Source: Nocardioides antri
GTDB taxonomy: Bacteria; Actinomycetota; Actinomycetes; Propionibacteriales; Nocardioidaceae
Reading direction: 5' to 3'
DNA length: 64,000 nucleotides
Assembly (NCBI RefSeq): GCF_008373765.1
Contig: NZ_VUJW01000001.1
Coordinates: 496,189-560,188 of the forward strand
The notes below the pieces were generated by a model. That model was not told where the DNA came from. It saw nothing but the letters and a program-made list of their open reading frames with translations, and ran no database searches. Positions 37,110 to 46,241 of this stretch are shown here, one piece after another. Position 1 is the stretch's first letter, and every line of letters starts with the position of its first letter. Made by a program: the position numbers and the translations under genes.

Positions 37110-40100
37110 TCAGGGCACTCCGGTGACCGTCTCGCAGGCGGTCTGGGTGTCGACGCCGGTGCTCCCGTGGCAGTCGTCCTGACCCGCGTCGCCGAACAGC
37201 CGGTCGTCGTTCTCGTTGCCCTGCAGGAAGTCGTCGCCGGTGCCGCCCCGCATGAAGTCGTTGCCCAAGCCGCCGAGCAACCGGTCGTCCTGAGCCGACC
37301 CGCGGATGATGTCGGCGCCGGCGAGACCGGCCAGGACGTTGATGACCGCGTTCCCGTCGATGGTGTCGTTGTGGGGCGACCCGGTGACGTCCTCGATCCC
37401 GGCCAATGCATCGGTACCCTCACCCGTGGCCGTGCCAGAGATCAGGTTCACGGTCACGCCGGCGGGGGAGACCGCGAACGACACCAGGTCGGCCAGAGCT
37501 CCTCCGTTGACGGTGTCGTCGCCGCCACCAGGGATCAGCGTGTCGACGTCCGCCCCACCGAGCAGCTCGTCGTTGCCGCCGAGGCCGCCGAGCTTGTCAC
37601 TCCCCAGCTGGCCGTTGAGCTGGTTCGCGGCGCCGTCTCCGGTGAGCGAGTCGTCGAACGCGGATCCGAGCAGGTTCTCCACCCCGAAGAAGTCGTCGCT
37701 GCCGTGTCCGCCGCTGCTGGAGCTGTTGGTCAGGTTCACAGTCACGGCCGAGGGTGAGCCGCCGTACTCGGCGATGTCGGTGCCGTCCGCGCCGACGAGG
37801 GAGTCGTTGTCCTCACCGCCGATCAGCCGGTCGTTCCCGACCCAGCCGTCCAGGGTGTCGTCGCCCGCTCCGCCGTTGAGCGTGTCGCCGACGTCGTCCA
37901 AGTCGCCACCACCCTGGTTGCCGAGCAGCACGTCACTCCCCGGGCCGCCTTGGATGGTGTCGGCCTCGGGGCCCCCGTACACCGTGTCGTTGCCGCCGCC
38001 GCCGTTGACGGTGTCATCGCCCTCGTCCCCGCAGACCCGGTCGTTGCCGCCGCCGGAGTTGATGACGTCCTCACCCTCGCCGGCGACGATCACGTCGTCG
38101 CCCGCAGTGCCGGTGATCGTGTCGTCGCCCGCGGTGCCGAACACCGTGGGCGTGGCGCCCTGGCAGGTGACCGGGTTGATCTCCGAGTGCAGGTTCAGCA
38201 GCCCGGTTGCGGCGCCGAACCCGTCCACCTTGATCCGGTACGTCGTACCGGCGTTCGCGAGGAAGGTGACCAGGCTGCGGAGCCCTGTCCCGCTGTCGTC
38301 GTCGGCCTCGACGACCTCGAGAGTGCCCAGGGTGTTGCCGGTGTAGACCGTCAACGTCGTGTCGAATGTGGTGACGTTGCCGCCGCCGTCCTCGGTGGAG
38401 ACCGTGGCGAGACCGGTCGTGGTGGGCGTCCAGTTCCACCAGACTCCGTTGTCGAGGCTGAACGGTCCCGGCTCTCCCGGCTCCGTGTCGGAGCAGATGT
38501 TGAAGTCGAAGTCGTTGAACGCGGTGGCCGGCAGGGTCTCGGCATTGGCGAAGTCGTTGTTGTTGACCAGTCCGGTCGCCGCGTCGAGGACGTTGATCCG
38601 CCGTCGGGTGGCGCCGTTGTCGGTCACGTTCACCCCCGTGGCGTTGAGCCGTGCGACCGCATTGGCATTGGTGATCTGGACACCGTTGCCGTCGACGCAC
38701 TCACGCAGCAATCCGAAGGCGCCCGCCACGTGCGGGGCAGCCATCGAGGTGCCCGACTTGTTGGCGTGGGTGTCCGTGCCGGGGACCGCAGCGTCGATGT
38801 CCACGCCGGGTGCCCACCAGTCGGTGGACGTGCCGGAGTTCGTGAAACCGGCGGGCACGTCGGAGTCGTTCGTCGCGCTGACCGAGTACACGCTGGTGAG
38901 GCAGGCGGGGTAGCTGGAGCCGACCAGGTTGCTGTTCCCGGCCGCAGCGATGACCGCGACCCCACCGTTCTGGAGGTTCGCGGCGACCGCTTGGGTCGCC
39001 GTGAAGTTGGCGTTGTTGCTGTCGCAGACCCCCTCCTGGGCGAAGCCGTCGATCCCGATGCTCATGTTGGCCGAGACCACGTTCGCCCCGCTGTTGCGGC
39101 GGTCGAGCACGAACTGGAGTCCGGCGATGATGTCGGAGAAGAAGGCCGTCCACTGGCTGCCGGAGCCGTCCGAGGCGACGTTGACCGCGATGATGCGAGC
39201 ACCGCGGGCGACGCCCTCGTGGCCACCGGTGAACGACGTGCCTGCGGCGATCGACGCCACGTGGGTGCCGTGGTCGCAGTCGGTCGAGTGGGTGCAGTTC
39301 TCGCCGGCGTCGGCGCCGTCCTGCGTGGTGGCCCCGTTGGGACAGTTGGAGTTCGCCGAGCGGCAGGCTTCGGCTACCACGCGGCCGGCGAACGCGGCGT
39401 GGTCGTTGTCCACGCCACTGTCGATGATCGCGACCTCCTGTGCACCGACCGGGCTGCCACTCCAGCCGTCGCCATTGGTGCCGGCGGCGTTGAGCAGGTC
39501 GGAGTCGATGACCCCGGTCGAGACGTCGAGGGTGGCGGTCGCAAACCCGTCCTCGGCGACCGAGGTCACCTCGGGATCGGCGAGCAGTCGGTTGAGGCCG
39601 GCACCGGTCACCCGGTAGGTCGCGAAGGGGTAGACCTTGATCCGGCTCAGCTCGCGGGCACCGCGGCCGGCCACGCGCTGCGCGAGCGCGTCGAGCGCCC
39701 TGGCGACGTCGGCCTGCTGGGCCCGGCCGGCGCGAGTGGTGAGACTGCGCGGCGGGGTCACCGTCACGTTGACCCGTGCCCACCCGTTGGCGGAGATGGT
39801 CTCGCGGATCTTGGCGACCTCGCGCTGCGAGACGCCGTCCGGGTTGGCGAGCGGGATGAGGGGCTCGTCGGGCGAGACGGACCTCTCGCCAGGAACGTCA
39901 GGCCGTGGGTCAGCGGACGGCTCGTCGAACGCCTCGGCCTCCGGAACCGGGGGCTTCTTGCCGTCCTTGCCCTTCGTGTCCCCGTCACCACCTCGGTGCG
40001 GGCTCTCCGGACCGTCCTGGGTGTCGGACGCCGCTGCCTGATTGTCGCTGCCGCGACCGTCAGGCGCTGCCCCCTGCGCGGTCAGGGTTGCTGGCCCTGT

Positions 40101-40164
40101 CCCCGCGAGGAGAATCGACAGCAATGCGACGGGGATGAAAGCGGGCCGTCCGGATGGTGCGCAT
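37110..40164 (-). CDS. Secreted subtilisin-like serine peptidase with PPC and RTX calcium-binding repeats; apparent frameshift in signal peptide
   Basis: The main frame encodes 1004 residues from a TTG at 40124. Catalytic triad (that numbering): Asp235 in VAIIDSGVD, His285 in DHGTHVA, Ser460 in GTSMAAPHVAGA; oxyanion Asn397 in AAGNS. An inhibitor-like prodomain spans about residues 95-195, a PPC-type beta domain about 525-645, and RTX nonapeptides (GGxGxDxU type, e.g. GGGGNDTVYGG) about 663-985, which bind Ca2+. Odd: the ATG at 40164, with a GGGAG ribosome site, opens MRTIRTARF in another frame. Dropping one T from the TTT at 40138-40140 joins it to FIPVALLSILLAGTGPAT, a normal signal peptide. 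So a one-base frameshift, or an assembly error, is likely. Confidence 0.85.
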
Positions 40165-40259
40165 ATCGATGTCTCCCTGCTGATGGCGATTGCGGGAACG
40201 TAGCAGCGGGGGACGAGATCCGCAGGAGAACGGCGGAACTCGCAGCAGTCCGGTGCGTG

Positions 40260-41774
40260 TCAGAGCAGGGCGCGGATGGTGCTGATGGTGTCCGCCTCGT
40301 CGGGTCGCTTGTCGTCCCGGTAGCGGACGACCCGGGCGAACCGCAGGGCCACGCCGCCCGGGTAGCGCGACGAGCGCTGCACCCCGTCGAAGGCGATCTC
40401 GACGACCTGCTCCGGCCGGACGTGGACCGTCCAGTCGTCCTCGTGGGTCTTCAGCTCCTGGAACCGCTCGGTCTGCCACGCCAGCATCGCGTCGGTCATC
40501 CCCTTGAACGTCTTGCCCAGCATCACGAAGTGGTCGGGGTCGTCGGGGTCCCGGGCGCCGAGGTGGATGTTGGACAGGAACCCGCGGCGCCGGCCGGAGC
40601 CCCACTCGACGGCGAGCACCACCAGGTCGAGGGTGTGGACGGGCTTGACCTTGACCCAGGCCGAGCCGCGGCGGCCGGCGGCGTACGGCGCCGACGCCGC
40701 CTTGACGACCACGCCCTCGTGGCCGTCGGCGAGCACCCGCTGGACGAAGCCGGCGGCCTCCTCGGGGTCGGAGCCGATCCACCGCGGCACCCGGTGGTCC
40801 TCGGGAACCAGGCGCTCCAGCGCCGCCCAGCGATCAGCCGCGGGCAGGTCGAGGAGGTCGTCACCGTCGAGGTGGAGCACGTCGAAGAAGTACGGCGTCA
40901 CCGCGGTGATGCCGTCGGCCGCGGAGGCCGTGCGGGCCGCCGTCTCCTGGAACGGTCGCGGGCGGCCGGCCTCGTCGAGGGCGATCGCCTCGCCGTCGAG
41001 GACCAGCTCGGACGCCGGCAGCGTCCGGACCGCGTCGACGACCTCCGGCAGGCGGCCGGTGATGTCGTCGAGGCTGCGGGTGGCGATGAGGACCTCGTCC
41101 CCGCGCCGGTGCACCTGGATCCGGATGCCGTCGAGCTTGGCGTCCACGGCGATGCCCGCCACGTCGCCGCCGACCTTGTCGATCGCGGCCTCGAGGTCGG
41201 GAGCCGAGGAGGCCAGCATCGGCTGGACGGGCCGCCCGACGGTGAGGCCGATCGCGGCCAGCGCCTCGGGACCGGAGAAGGCGGCGTCGACGACGTACGT
41301 CGCCCCGCCGGCGAGCATGGCCGCGCGGCGCACGTCCGCGACGGGGACGTCGGCCGCCGCGGCGACACCCTCGGTCATCACGGCCTCGAGCGCACCCTGG
41401 CGCACCTCGCCGAGGGCGACCGACCGGAGCCACCGCTGCTCCACCTCGGTGGCGCGGCCGAAGAGCTCGACGACGGCGGCCGCCCGGACCGCGACCGATC
41501 CCGCGCCGGCGAGCGATCCCAGGTGCTCGAAGGCAGCGTCGACCTCGTCGACCTCGAGCGACGGCGTCGCGGCCGGGTCGGGCAGTGACTGGAGGCCACG
41601 CCAGCCGAGGCCGGTACGGCGCTGCCGGAGCCGGCCGCTGAGGTACCACGCGACGAGCTCCCGCTCCGCGGGCGGCGTGCGGGCGAGGAGCTCCGCGATC
41701 AGCCGGGTCTTCTCCTTGCGCGACCGGGTCGCGCCCACCTGGGCGGACACCTCGACGACCTCGTGCAGCAACAC
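40260..41774 (-). CDS. ligB: ATP-dependent DNA ligase (LigB type)
   Basis: 504 residues. N-terminal ligase domain, adenylation domain with the nucleophilic Lys213 in VDAKLDGIRIQ (KxDG), GEGVV-like motif IV as GHEGVVVK, motif V WVKVKP, then an OB domain ending RYRDDKRPDEADT. Seals nicks using ATP. The plan matches mycobacterial LigB rather than LigC/LigD. I place the start at GTG 41774 (VLLHEVVEVSAQVG), since homologues begin MLLH and TAGCGT lies seven bases upstream. Actinobacteria also need the NAD-dependent LigA; this enzyme is presumably for repair. Confidence 0.92.
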   Translation of the reverse strand: MLLHEVVEVSAQVGATRSRKEKTRLIAELLARTPPAERELVAWYLSGRLRQRRTGLGWRGLQSLPDPAATPSLEVDEVDAAFEHLGSLAGAGSVAVRAAAVVELFGRATEVEQRWLRSVALGEVRQGALEAVMTEGVAAAADVPVADVRRAAMLAGGATYVVDAAFSGPEALAAIGLTVGRPVQPMLASSAPDLEAAIDKVGGDVAGIAVDAKLDGIRIQVHRRGDEVLIATRSLDDITGRLPEVVDAVRTLPASELVLDGEAIALDEAGRPRPFQETAARTASAADGITAVTPYFFDVLHLDGDDLLDLPAADRWAALERLVPEDHRVPRWIGSDPEEAAGFVQRVLADGHEGVVVKAASAPYAAGRRGSAWVKVKPVHTLDLVVLAVEWGSGRRRGFLSNIHLGARDPDDPDHFVMLGKTFKGMTDAMLAWQTERFQELKTHEDDWTVHVRPEQVVEIAFDGVQRSSRYPGGVALRFARVVRYRDDKRPDEADTISTIRALL

Positions 41775-41781
41775 GTTGCCG

Positions 41782-41787
41782 ACGCTA
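41782..41787 (-). promoter_or_regulatory. -10 element for leaderless ligB transcript
   Basis: TAGCGT on the minus strand, seven bases before the GTG at 41774. Confidence 0.5.
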
Positions 41788-41800
41788 GCGCCGACCACCG

Positions 41801-42391
41801 TCAGCCGTGCGTGGCTTCGAGGACCGCAGCGGTGACGGCGCCGCGGATGACCATCTCGTAGACCGCGTCGAGGTCGTCCTCGACCCCGCCGAAGTAGCCG
41901 GCGACCTCGAGCGAGACGAACCCGTGCAGGGCCGCGAAGACCGCCATCCCGGTGGGCAGGAGGCGCTCCTCGGGCAGCCCGGCCGACCGGACCATGACGG
42001 CCAGCGCCTCGATGGTGTCGGCGGCGGCGGCGAAGAAGGCCTCGGGGTCGATCGGAGGCCTCGTGATCGCCGCGTAGCGCTGGGGGTGCGACCGCGCGAA
42101 CGCGCGCAGCTCGTGGCTCAGCACCCGCAGGCCGTCGGCGCCGGAGTGCCCCATCGCCGCGCGCCGGACGTGCTCGCCGAGCAGCCGCATCGCCCGGACC
42201 TGGACCAGGGCCCGGAGGTCCTCCAGGTTGGCGACGTGGTTGTAGAGCGAGGACACGCGGGTGTCGAGCTCCGCTGCCAGCAGCGTCATGGTGAGGGCGT
42301 CGTACCCCTCGCGGTCGACGACGTTCTCAGCCGCCTGCAGGACTGCGCCCTGGTCGAGGCGGGGGCGGCGGGCCTCCGGAGCGGACGTCAC
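41801..42391 (-). CDS. TetR-family transcriptional regulator
   Basis: 196 residues from the GTG at 42391, which has a GGGAGGAG ribosome site (the frame stays open to 42451). HTH region: AVLQAAENVVDREGYDALTM, LLAAELDTRVSSLYNHVANLEDL. The C-terminal domain contains MAVFAALHGFVSLEVAGYF, the WHG-type TetR_C pattern. Target unknown; the divergent AlkA-like glycosylase 78 bases away is the nearest candidate. Confidence 0.88.
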   Translation of the reverse strand: MTSAPEARRPRLDQGAVLQAAENVVDREGYDALTMTLLAAELDTRVSSLYNHVANLEDLRALVQVRAMRLLGEHVRRAAMGHSGADGLRVLSHELRAFARSHPQRYAAITRPPIDPEAFFAAAADTIEALAVMVRSAGLPEERLLPTGMAVFAALHGFVSLEVAGYFGGVEDDLDAVYEMVIRGAVTAAVLEATHG

Positions 42392-42455
42392 CTCGTGTCT
42401 CCTCCCGGATGGCTCTCGTCTGACGACGAAAGGGTTTCGTGTCGGAGACACAGCC

Positions 42456-42461
42456 TAGTGT
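42456..42461 (+). promoter_or_regulatory. -10 element upstream of the AlkA-like gene
   Basis: TAGTGT eight bases before the GTG at 42470. Confidence 0.45.
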
Positions 42462-42469
42462 GGTCACTC

Positions 42470-43414
42470 GTGGAGCGGCCGGACGTGATGCGGGTGTGGC
42501 GCCCCGACTGGCCCTGCGCGGTGCGGCGCGTGCTGGCCCAGCAGCGGCGGGGCGCGGGCGATCCCACGCTGCGGCTGGCGCCGCCGGGGGAGCGCGGACC
42601 GCACTGGCGGGCCAGCCGCACGCCCGAAGGGCCGGTCACGCTCGCCATCGAGTCACGCAATGCCGACGGCGAGGTCCACGCCCGCGCCTGGGGACCCGGC
42701 GCGGAGTGGGCGAGCGACCAGCTGCCCGAGCTGCTCGGCGCGGCCGACGACTGGACCGGGTTCGAGCCGCGTCACCCGGTGGTCCGGGAGGCCTGGCGGC
42801 GGAACCCGCACGTCCGGCTGGGACGGACGAGCCGTCCGCTCGAGGCTGTGGTGCCGTCGATCATCGAGCAGAAGGTGACCGGCAAGGAGGCGTTCGCGGG
42901 TTACCGCGCGCTGGTCCTGCGGTACGGCGAGCCCGCCCCCGGTCCGGCAGCCGATGTCGGTCTCCGGCTCCCGCCCACACCCGCGGTCCTGCAGAGCATC
43001 CCGTCGTGGGAGTGGCTGGGGATGCACATCGACCCGGCACGCTCGCGTGCGGTGGTGACCGCCGCGCGCCATGCCACGGCGCTGGAACGGATCGCGAGCC
43101 GGGGGCCGGTCGCCGCCCCGGAGCTGGACCGGGCGCTTCGGAGCCTCCCCGGGCTCGGGATCTGGACGAGCGCGGAGGTGCGCCAGCGGACCCTCGGCGA
43201 CCCCGATGCCGTCTCCTTCGGCGACTTCCACGTGGCCAAGGACGTGGGCTGGGCGCTGTCGGGCCGGGAGATCGACGACCGTGAGCTCGCGGAGCTGCTC
43301 GAGCCCTGGCGCCCCCACCGGGGGCGGGTCCCGCTGGTGCTGGGCGCCGCCGGGCTCCGGCGTCCGAGGCGTGGTCACCGGGCGTCTCTCCGTGGACACC
43401 TTCCGCGCGTGTGA
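42470..43414 (+). CDS. DNA-3-methyladenine glycosylase II-like (AlkA family) HhH-GPD protein
   Basis: 314 residues. The C-terminal part holds the HhH-GPD core: SIIEQKVTGKEAFAGYRALV, LPGLGIWTSAEVRQRTLGDP and SFGDFHVAKDVGWAL, with the catalytic Asp in GDFH. Removes alkylated bases from DNA in base-excision repair. The N-terminal 120 residues correspond to the AlkA beta domain. Start GTG 42470 (VERPDVMRVWRPDW) is chosen from the promoter; the open frame reaches far upstream across the divergent regulator and is not coding there. Confidence 0.82.
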   Translation: MERPDVMRVWRPDWPCAVRRVLAQQRRGAGDPTLRLAPPGERGPHWRASRTPEGPVTLAIESRNADGEVHARAWGPGAEWASDQLPELLGAADDWTGFEPRHPVVREAWRRNPHVRLGRTSRPLEAVVPSIIEQKVTGKEAFAGYRALVLRYGEPAPGPAADVGLRLPPTPAVLQSIPSWEWLGMHIDPARSRAVVTAARHATALERIASRGPVAAPELDRALRSLPGLGIWTSAEVRQRTLGDPDAVSFGDFHVAKDVGWALSGREIDDRELAELLEPWRPHRGRVPLVLGAAGLRRPRRGHRASLRGHLPRV

Positions 43415-43432
43415 CGTTTCGTCGTGATATCT

Positions 43433-43440
43433 GTTACACC
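43433..43440 (+). promoter_or_regulatory. GTTACACC element upstream of mce cluster 1
   Basis: GTTACACC within CTGTTACACCGAGCAACAG, whose ends pair (CTGTT/AACAG). GTTACACC recurs at 54621 and, inverted as GTGTAAC, at 58684, i.e. before each mce unit in the window. A shared regulator is only a suggestion. Confidence 0.3.
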
Positions 43441-43490
43441 GAGCAACAGGCAATCGCCTGGGACGGCAGGCGGAGCGACGGGGGTGGCGC

Positions 43491-44465
43491 ATGGGACCGG
43501 TGAGCCTTCGCGCGCTCGCACACGCCACTGCCGACGACGTTCGCGTCCTCCTCGTCGAGGCCGAGGCTGCCGCGCTCGTCGCCGCCGTCCGTGACGCGTC
43601 GGACGCCGAGGTCCAGGCCGTGGTCGACCGCGACGAGGTCCGCCACGCCGCGATCGCCGCGATCCTCGGGAGACTGGCCGACTTCGCGCTCCCGCACCGC
43701 CTGGCCGGCCTGTCGGGCACCGCCCGGGTGGACCTCGAGCACGGCGGACGCGTCGTCGCCAGCGAGGTGCTGCGCGTGGCCGACGGCACCATCACCGTCG
43801 TCGGTGCCGACGCCGCAGGCGGTGACGTCGACGTCACCCTCCGCACGAGCGTCCTCGGGTTCGTGCGCCTCGCCTCGGGCGAGCGCAACGCCGGCCTCGA
43901 GCACCTCGCCGGCCGGCTCGCGATCGAGGGTGACCCCGAGCTCGCCCTCGGGCTCGGCGGCATCTTCGCCGCTCCGGGTCCGGCCGGCGCCCCGCCGGTC
44001 GCGGTCGACCCCCGGGCCCTCGACCCGGTCGACGTCGCCCGCGAGCTCGCCCACGTCGACCCGGACCACCTCTACGCGGTCCTGGCGTCGGGCTTCCGCC
44101 CGGTCGTCCTCGACGAGATCTTCAGGCGCCTGCCCGAGTTCGTGAACCCCCGGAAGGCGCAGGGCCTGCGCCTCGTCGTGGGCTTCCGGCTGAGCGGTCG
44201 CCCGGACGACCAGCTCGACCGGTTCGTCGTACGACTCGAGGACGGAGCGGTCGAGGTGCTCTCGGGGGTGGCCGCCGACGCCGTCGGCCGCGACGAGCGG
44301 AGCGCGACCGTGACCTGTGGTGCCCACGACTTCCTCAGGCTGGCCACCGGGCACCTCAGCCCCGTGACGGGCGTCCTCCGGGGCCAGCTCAAGGTCCGCG
44401 GCGACAAGGCAGCAGCGCTCCGGCTCGCCGGGGCGTTCGACATCCCTACGGCGGTGGCCGGATGA
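43491..44465 (+). CDS. Tandem SCP2 (sterol carrier protein 2-like) protein heading mce cluster 1
   Basis: 324 residues made of two similar halves. Residues about 35-161: a helix (AAIAAILGRLADFALP), then the SCP2 strand core (GTARVDLEHGG, VDVTLRTSVLGFVRLASGE, LAGRLAIEGDPELALGLGGIF). Residues about 185-318: VVLDEIFRRLPEFVNP, GFRLSGRPDDQLDRFVVRLE, ATVTCGAHDFLRLATG, LRGQLKVRGDKAAALRLAGAF. SCP2 domains bind sterols and acyl chains in a cavity. The gene lies 64 bases before the mce permeases on the same strand, so it probably accepts imported lipid in the cytoplasm. A GGGGGTGG stretch serves as ribosome site. Confidence 0.8.
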   Translation: MGPVSLRALAHATADDVRVLLVEAEAAALVAAVRDASDAEVQAVVDRDEVRHAAIAAILGRLADFALPHRLAGLSGTARVDLEHGGRVVASEVLRVADGTITVVGADAAGGDVDVTLRTSVLGFVRLASGERNAGLEHLAGRLAIEGDPELALGLGGIFAAPGPAGAPPVAVDPRALDPVDVARELAHVDPDHLYAVLASGFRPVVLDEIFRRLPEFVNPRKAQGLRLVVGFRLSGRPDDQLDRFVVRLEDGAVEVLSGVAADAVGRDERSATVTCGAHDFLRLATGHLSPVTGVLRGQLKVRGDKAAALRLAGAFDIPTAVAG

Positions 44466-44529
44466 CGCCGGCCACGAGGTCCGGCTCCCGACCTTCGTGC
44501 TCCCGCCTGTTGAACGAGAAGGGGACGCG

Positions 44530-45357
44530 ATGACGGCAGTGATGATCGGGGGACGGTCGATCTTCGACAACCTCGTCGGCCGGATGAAGGTCGGGGTGCA
44601 GACGACCGGCAGCCTCGTGATCCTCGCGGTCGAGTCGACGCGGTTCATCGTGACCGACATCGTCGCCCGGCGGTTCTCCTGGACGGAGTTCCTGCTCCAG
44701 TGCTGGTTCATGACCCGGGTGTCGTTGCTCCCGACGATCCTCGTGTCGATCCCGTTCGGCGTCATCACATCGGTCCAGATCGGCGCGGCGGCCAACCAGA
44801 TCGGTGCCCAGTCGTTCATCGGTGCGGTCAACGGCATCGGCGTGCTCCGACAGGGTGCACCGCTGGTGACCTCGCTGATGATCGCCGGAGCCGTGGGATC
44901 GGCGATCTGCTCCGACCTCGGCGCCCGGACGGTGCGGGAGGAGACCGACGCCCTCATGGTCATGGGCATCTCGCCCGTCCAGCGCCTCGTCGCGCCGCGC
45001 GTCCTTGCGGCACTGCTGATCGCCATGCTGCTCACCGTGATCGTCGCGATGTCGGCGATGACGACCGCCTTCATCATGGTGGTCGGCACCGGACAGATCT
45101 CGGCGGGCACCTATCTGGAGTCCTTCGTGGGGCTCAGCCAACCGTCCGACCTGTTCCTCGCCGAGCTCAAGGCCCTGATCTTCGGGTTCATCGCGGTCAT
45201 CGTGGCCGCCAACAAGGGTCTCCAGGCGCGGGGCGGCCCGAAGGCCGTGGCCGACGCCGTGAACCAGTCCGTCGTCCTCAGCGTGATCCTGCTGGCCGTC
45301 GTCAACGTCGGCATCACCCAGGCCTACGTGATGCTCGTTCCGCAGGGGGTGGCCTGA
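44530..45357 (+). CDS. yrbEA: MlaE/YrbE-type permease A, mce cluster 1
   Basis: 275 residues with about five or six membrane helices, MlaE family. Conserved TRVSLLPTILVSIPFGVITSVQIG, GAVGSAICSDLGARTVREETDALMVMGI and PRVLAALLIAM mark the permease of Mce-type ABC lipid importers. The first of two permeases that form the inner-membrane channel. Start ATG 44530 has a GAAGGGG ribosome site; the frame is open to 44497 but lacks support. Three bases separate it from the second permease. Confidence 0.92.
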   Translation: MTAVMIGGRSIFDNLVGRMKVGVQTTGSLVILAVESTRFIVTDIVARRFSWTEFLLQCWFMTRVSLLPTILVSIPFGVITSVQIGAAANQIGAQSFIGAVNGIGVLRQGAPLVTSLMIAGAVGSAICSDLGARTVREETDALMVMGISPVQRLVAPRVLAALLIAMLLTVIVAMSAMTTAFIMVVGTGQISAGTYLESFVGLSQPSDLFLAELKALIFGFIAVIVAANKGLQARGGPKAVADAVNQSVVLSVILLAVVNVGITQAYVMLVPQGVA

Positions 45358-45360
45358 GCC

Positions 45361-46233
45361 ATGGCCAGCGTCCAGCCACGAGCCAGGGGACTCGGCGAGC
45401 GCCTCTCCGACAGCATGGTCGGCGTCACCGACTCCGTGATGAACACCCTGGCGCTGATCGGGTTCTTCGCGTCGTTCTCCTGGGACGTCATCAAGGCCAT
45501 CCCGTCGACGCTCGCGCTCTATCCGAAGGAGATGCTCCGCCAGCTCAAGGACATCGCCTGGGGCAGCGGTGCGCTCCTCGTCGGCGGCGGCACCGTCGGC
45601 GTCATGATCCTGCTGTCCATCGCGGCCGGCACGTCGATCGGCATCGAGGGCTTCAACGGCCTCGAGATCGTCGGCCTGGCGCCCCTCACCGGATTCATCT
45701 CCGCCAGCGCCAACACCCGTGAGCTCGCGCCCCTCATCGCCGCGCTCGCGCTCGGGGCCCAGGTCGGCTGCCGCTTCACCGCGCAGATCGGCTCGATGAA
45801 GATCTACGAGGAGATCGACGCGCTCGAGGTGATGGCGGTCAGCCCGATGCGCTACGTCGTCACGACCCGCGTGATCGCCTGCATGCTCGCGATCCTGCCG
45901 CTCTACCTGATCGGCCTGATCGGCAGCTACGCGGCCTCGCAGGTGTCGGTCGTGGTGCTGTTCGGGCAGTCACCCGGTCAGTACGACCACTACTTCTCGA
46001 CCTTCATCCAAGGACGAGACGTGTTCCTGTCGGTGATCAAGATCCTGATCTTTGCGCTCGCGATCGCGCTGATCCACTGCTGGTACGGCATGAAGGTCGG
46101 TGGCGGCCCACAGGCGGTCGGGGAGGCCACTGGTGCCGCGATCCGCGCCAGCATCGTGTCCATCGTCGTGCTCGACATGGTCCTCACCCTCATCTTCTGG
46201 GGTGGCGATCCTGGCTTCCGGATCTCGGGGTGA
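45361..46233 (+). CDS. yrbEB: MlaE/YrbE-type permease B, mce cluster 1
   Basis: 290 residues, MlaE family, paired with the preceding permease. Signatures: FISASANTRELAPLIAALAL, GCRFTAQIGSMKIYEEIDALEVMAVSPMRYVVTTRVIA, and the C-terminal GGGPQAVGEATGAAIRASI. The extra N-terminal helix-containing segment (about 60 residues) is normal for YrbEB. The ATPase (MceG/Mkl) is not encoded in either cluster and must be elsewhere. Confidence 0.92.
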   Translation: MASVQPRARGLGERLSDSMVGVTDSVMNTLALIGFFASFSWDVIKAIPSTLALYPKEMLRQLKDIAWGSGALLVGGGTVGVMILLSIAAGTSIGIEGFNGLEIVGLAPLTGFISASANTRELAPLIAALALGAQVGCRFTAQIGSMKIYEEIDALEVMAVSPMRYVVTTRVIACMLAILPLYLIGLIGSYAASQVSVVVLFGQSPGQYDHYFSTFIQGRDVFLSVIKILIFALAIALIHCWYGMKVGGGPQAVGEATGAAIRASIVSIVVLDMVLTLIFWGGDPGFRISG

Positions 46234-46241
46234 GGTGACAG

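Noticed and set aside
37130-38120. Short spaced repeats resembling a CRISPR array
   Set aside because: They are the codons of RTX nonapeptides (Gly-Gly-x-Gly-x-Asp), in frame, of variable sequence and spacing, without constant repeats.
37950-41588. 1212-codon open frame antisense to the subtilase and ligase
   Set aside because: Runs across two real genes and their intergenic gap; low-complexity translation, no motif.
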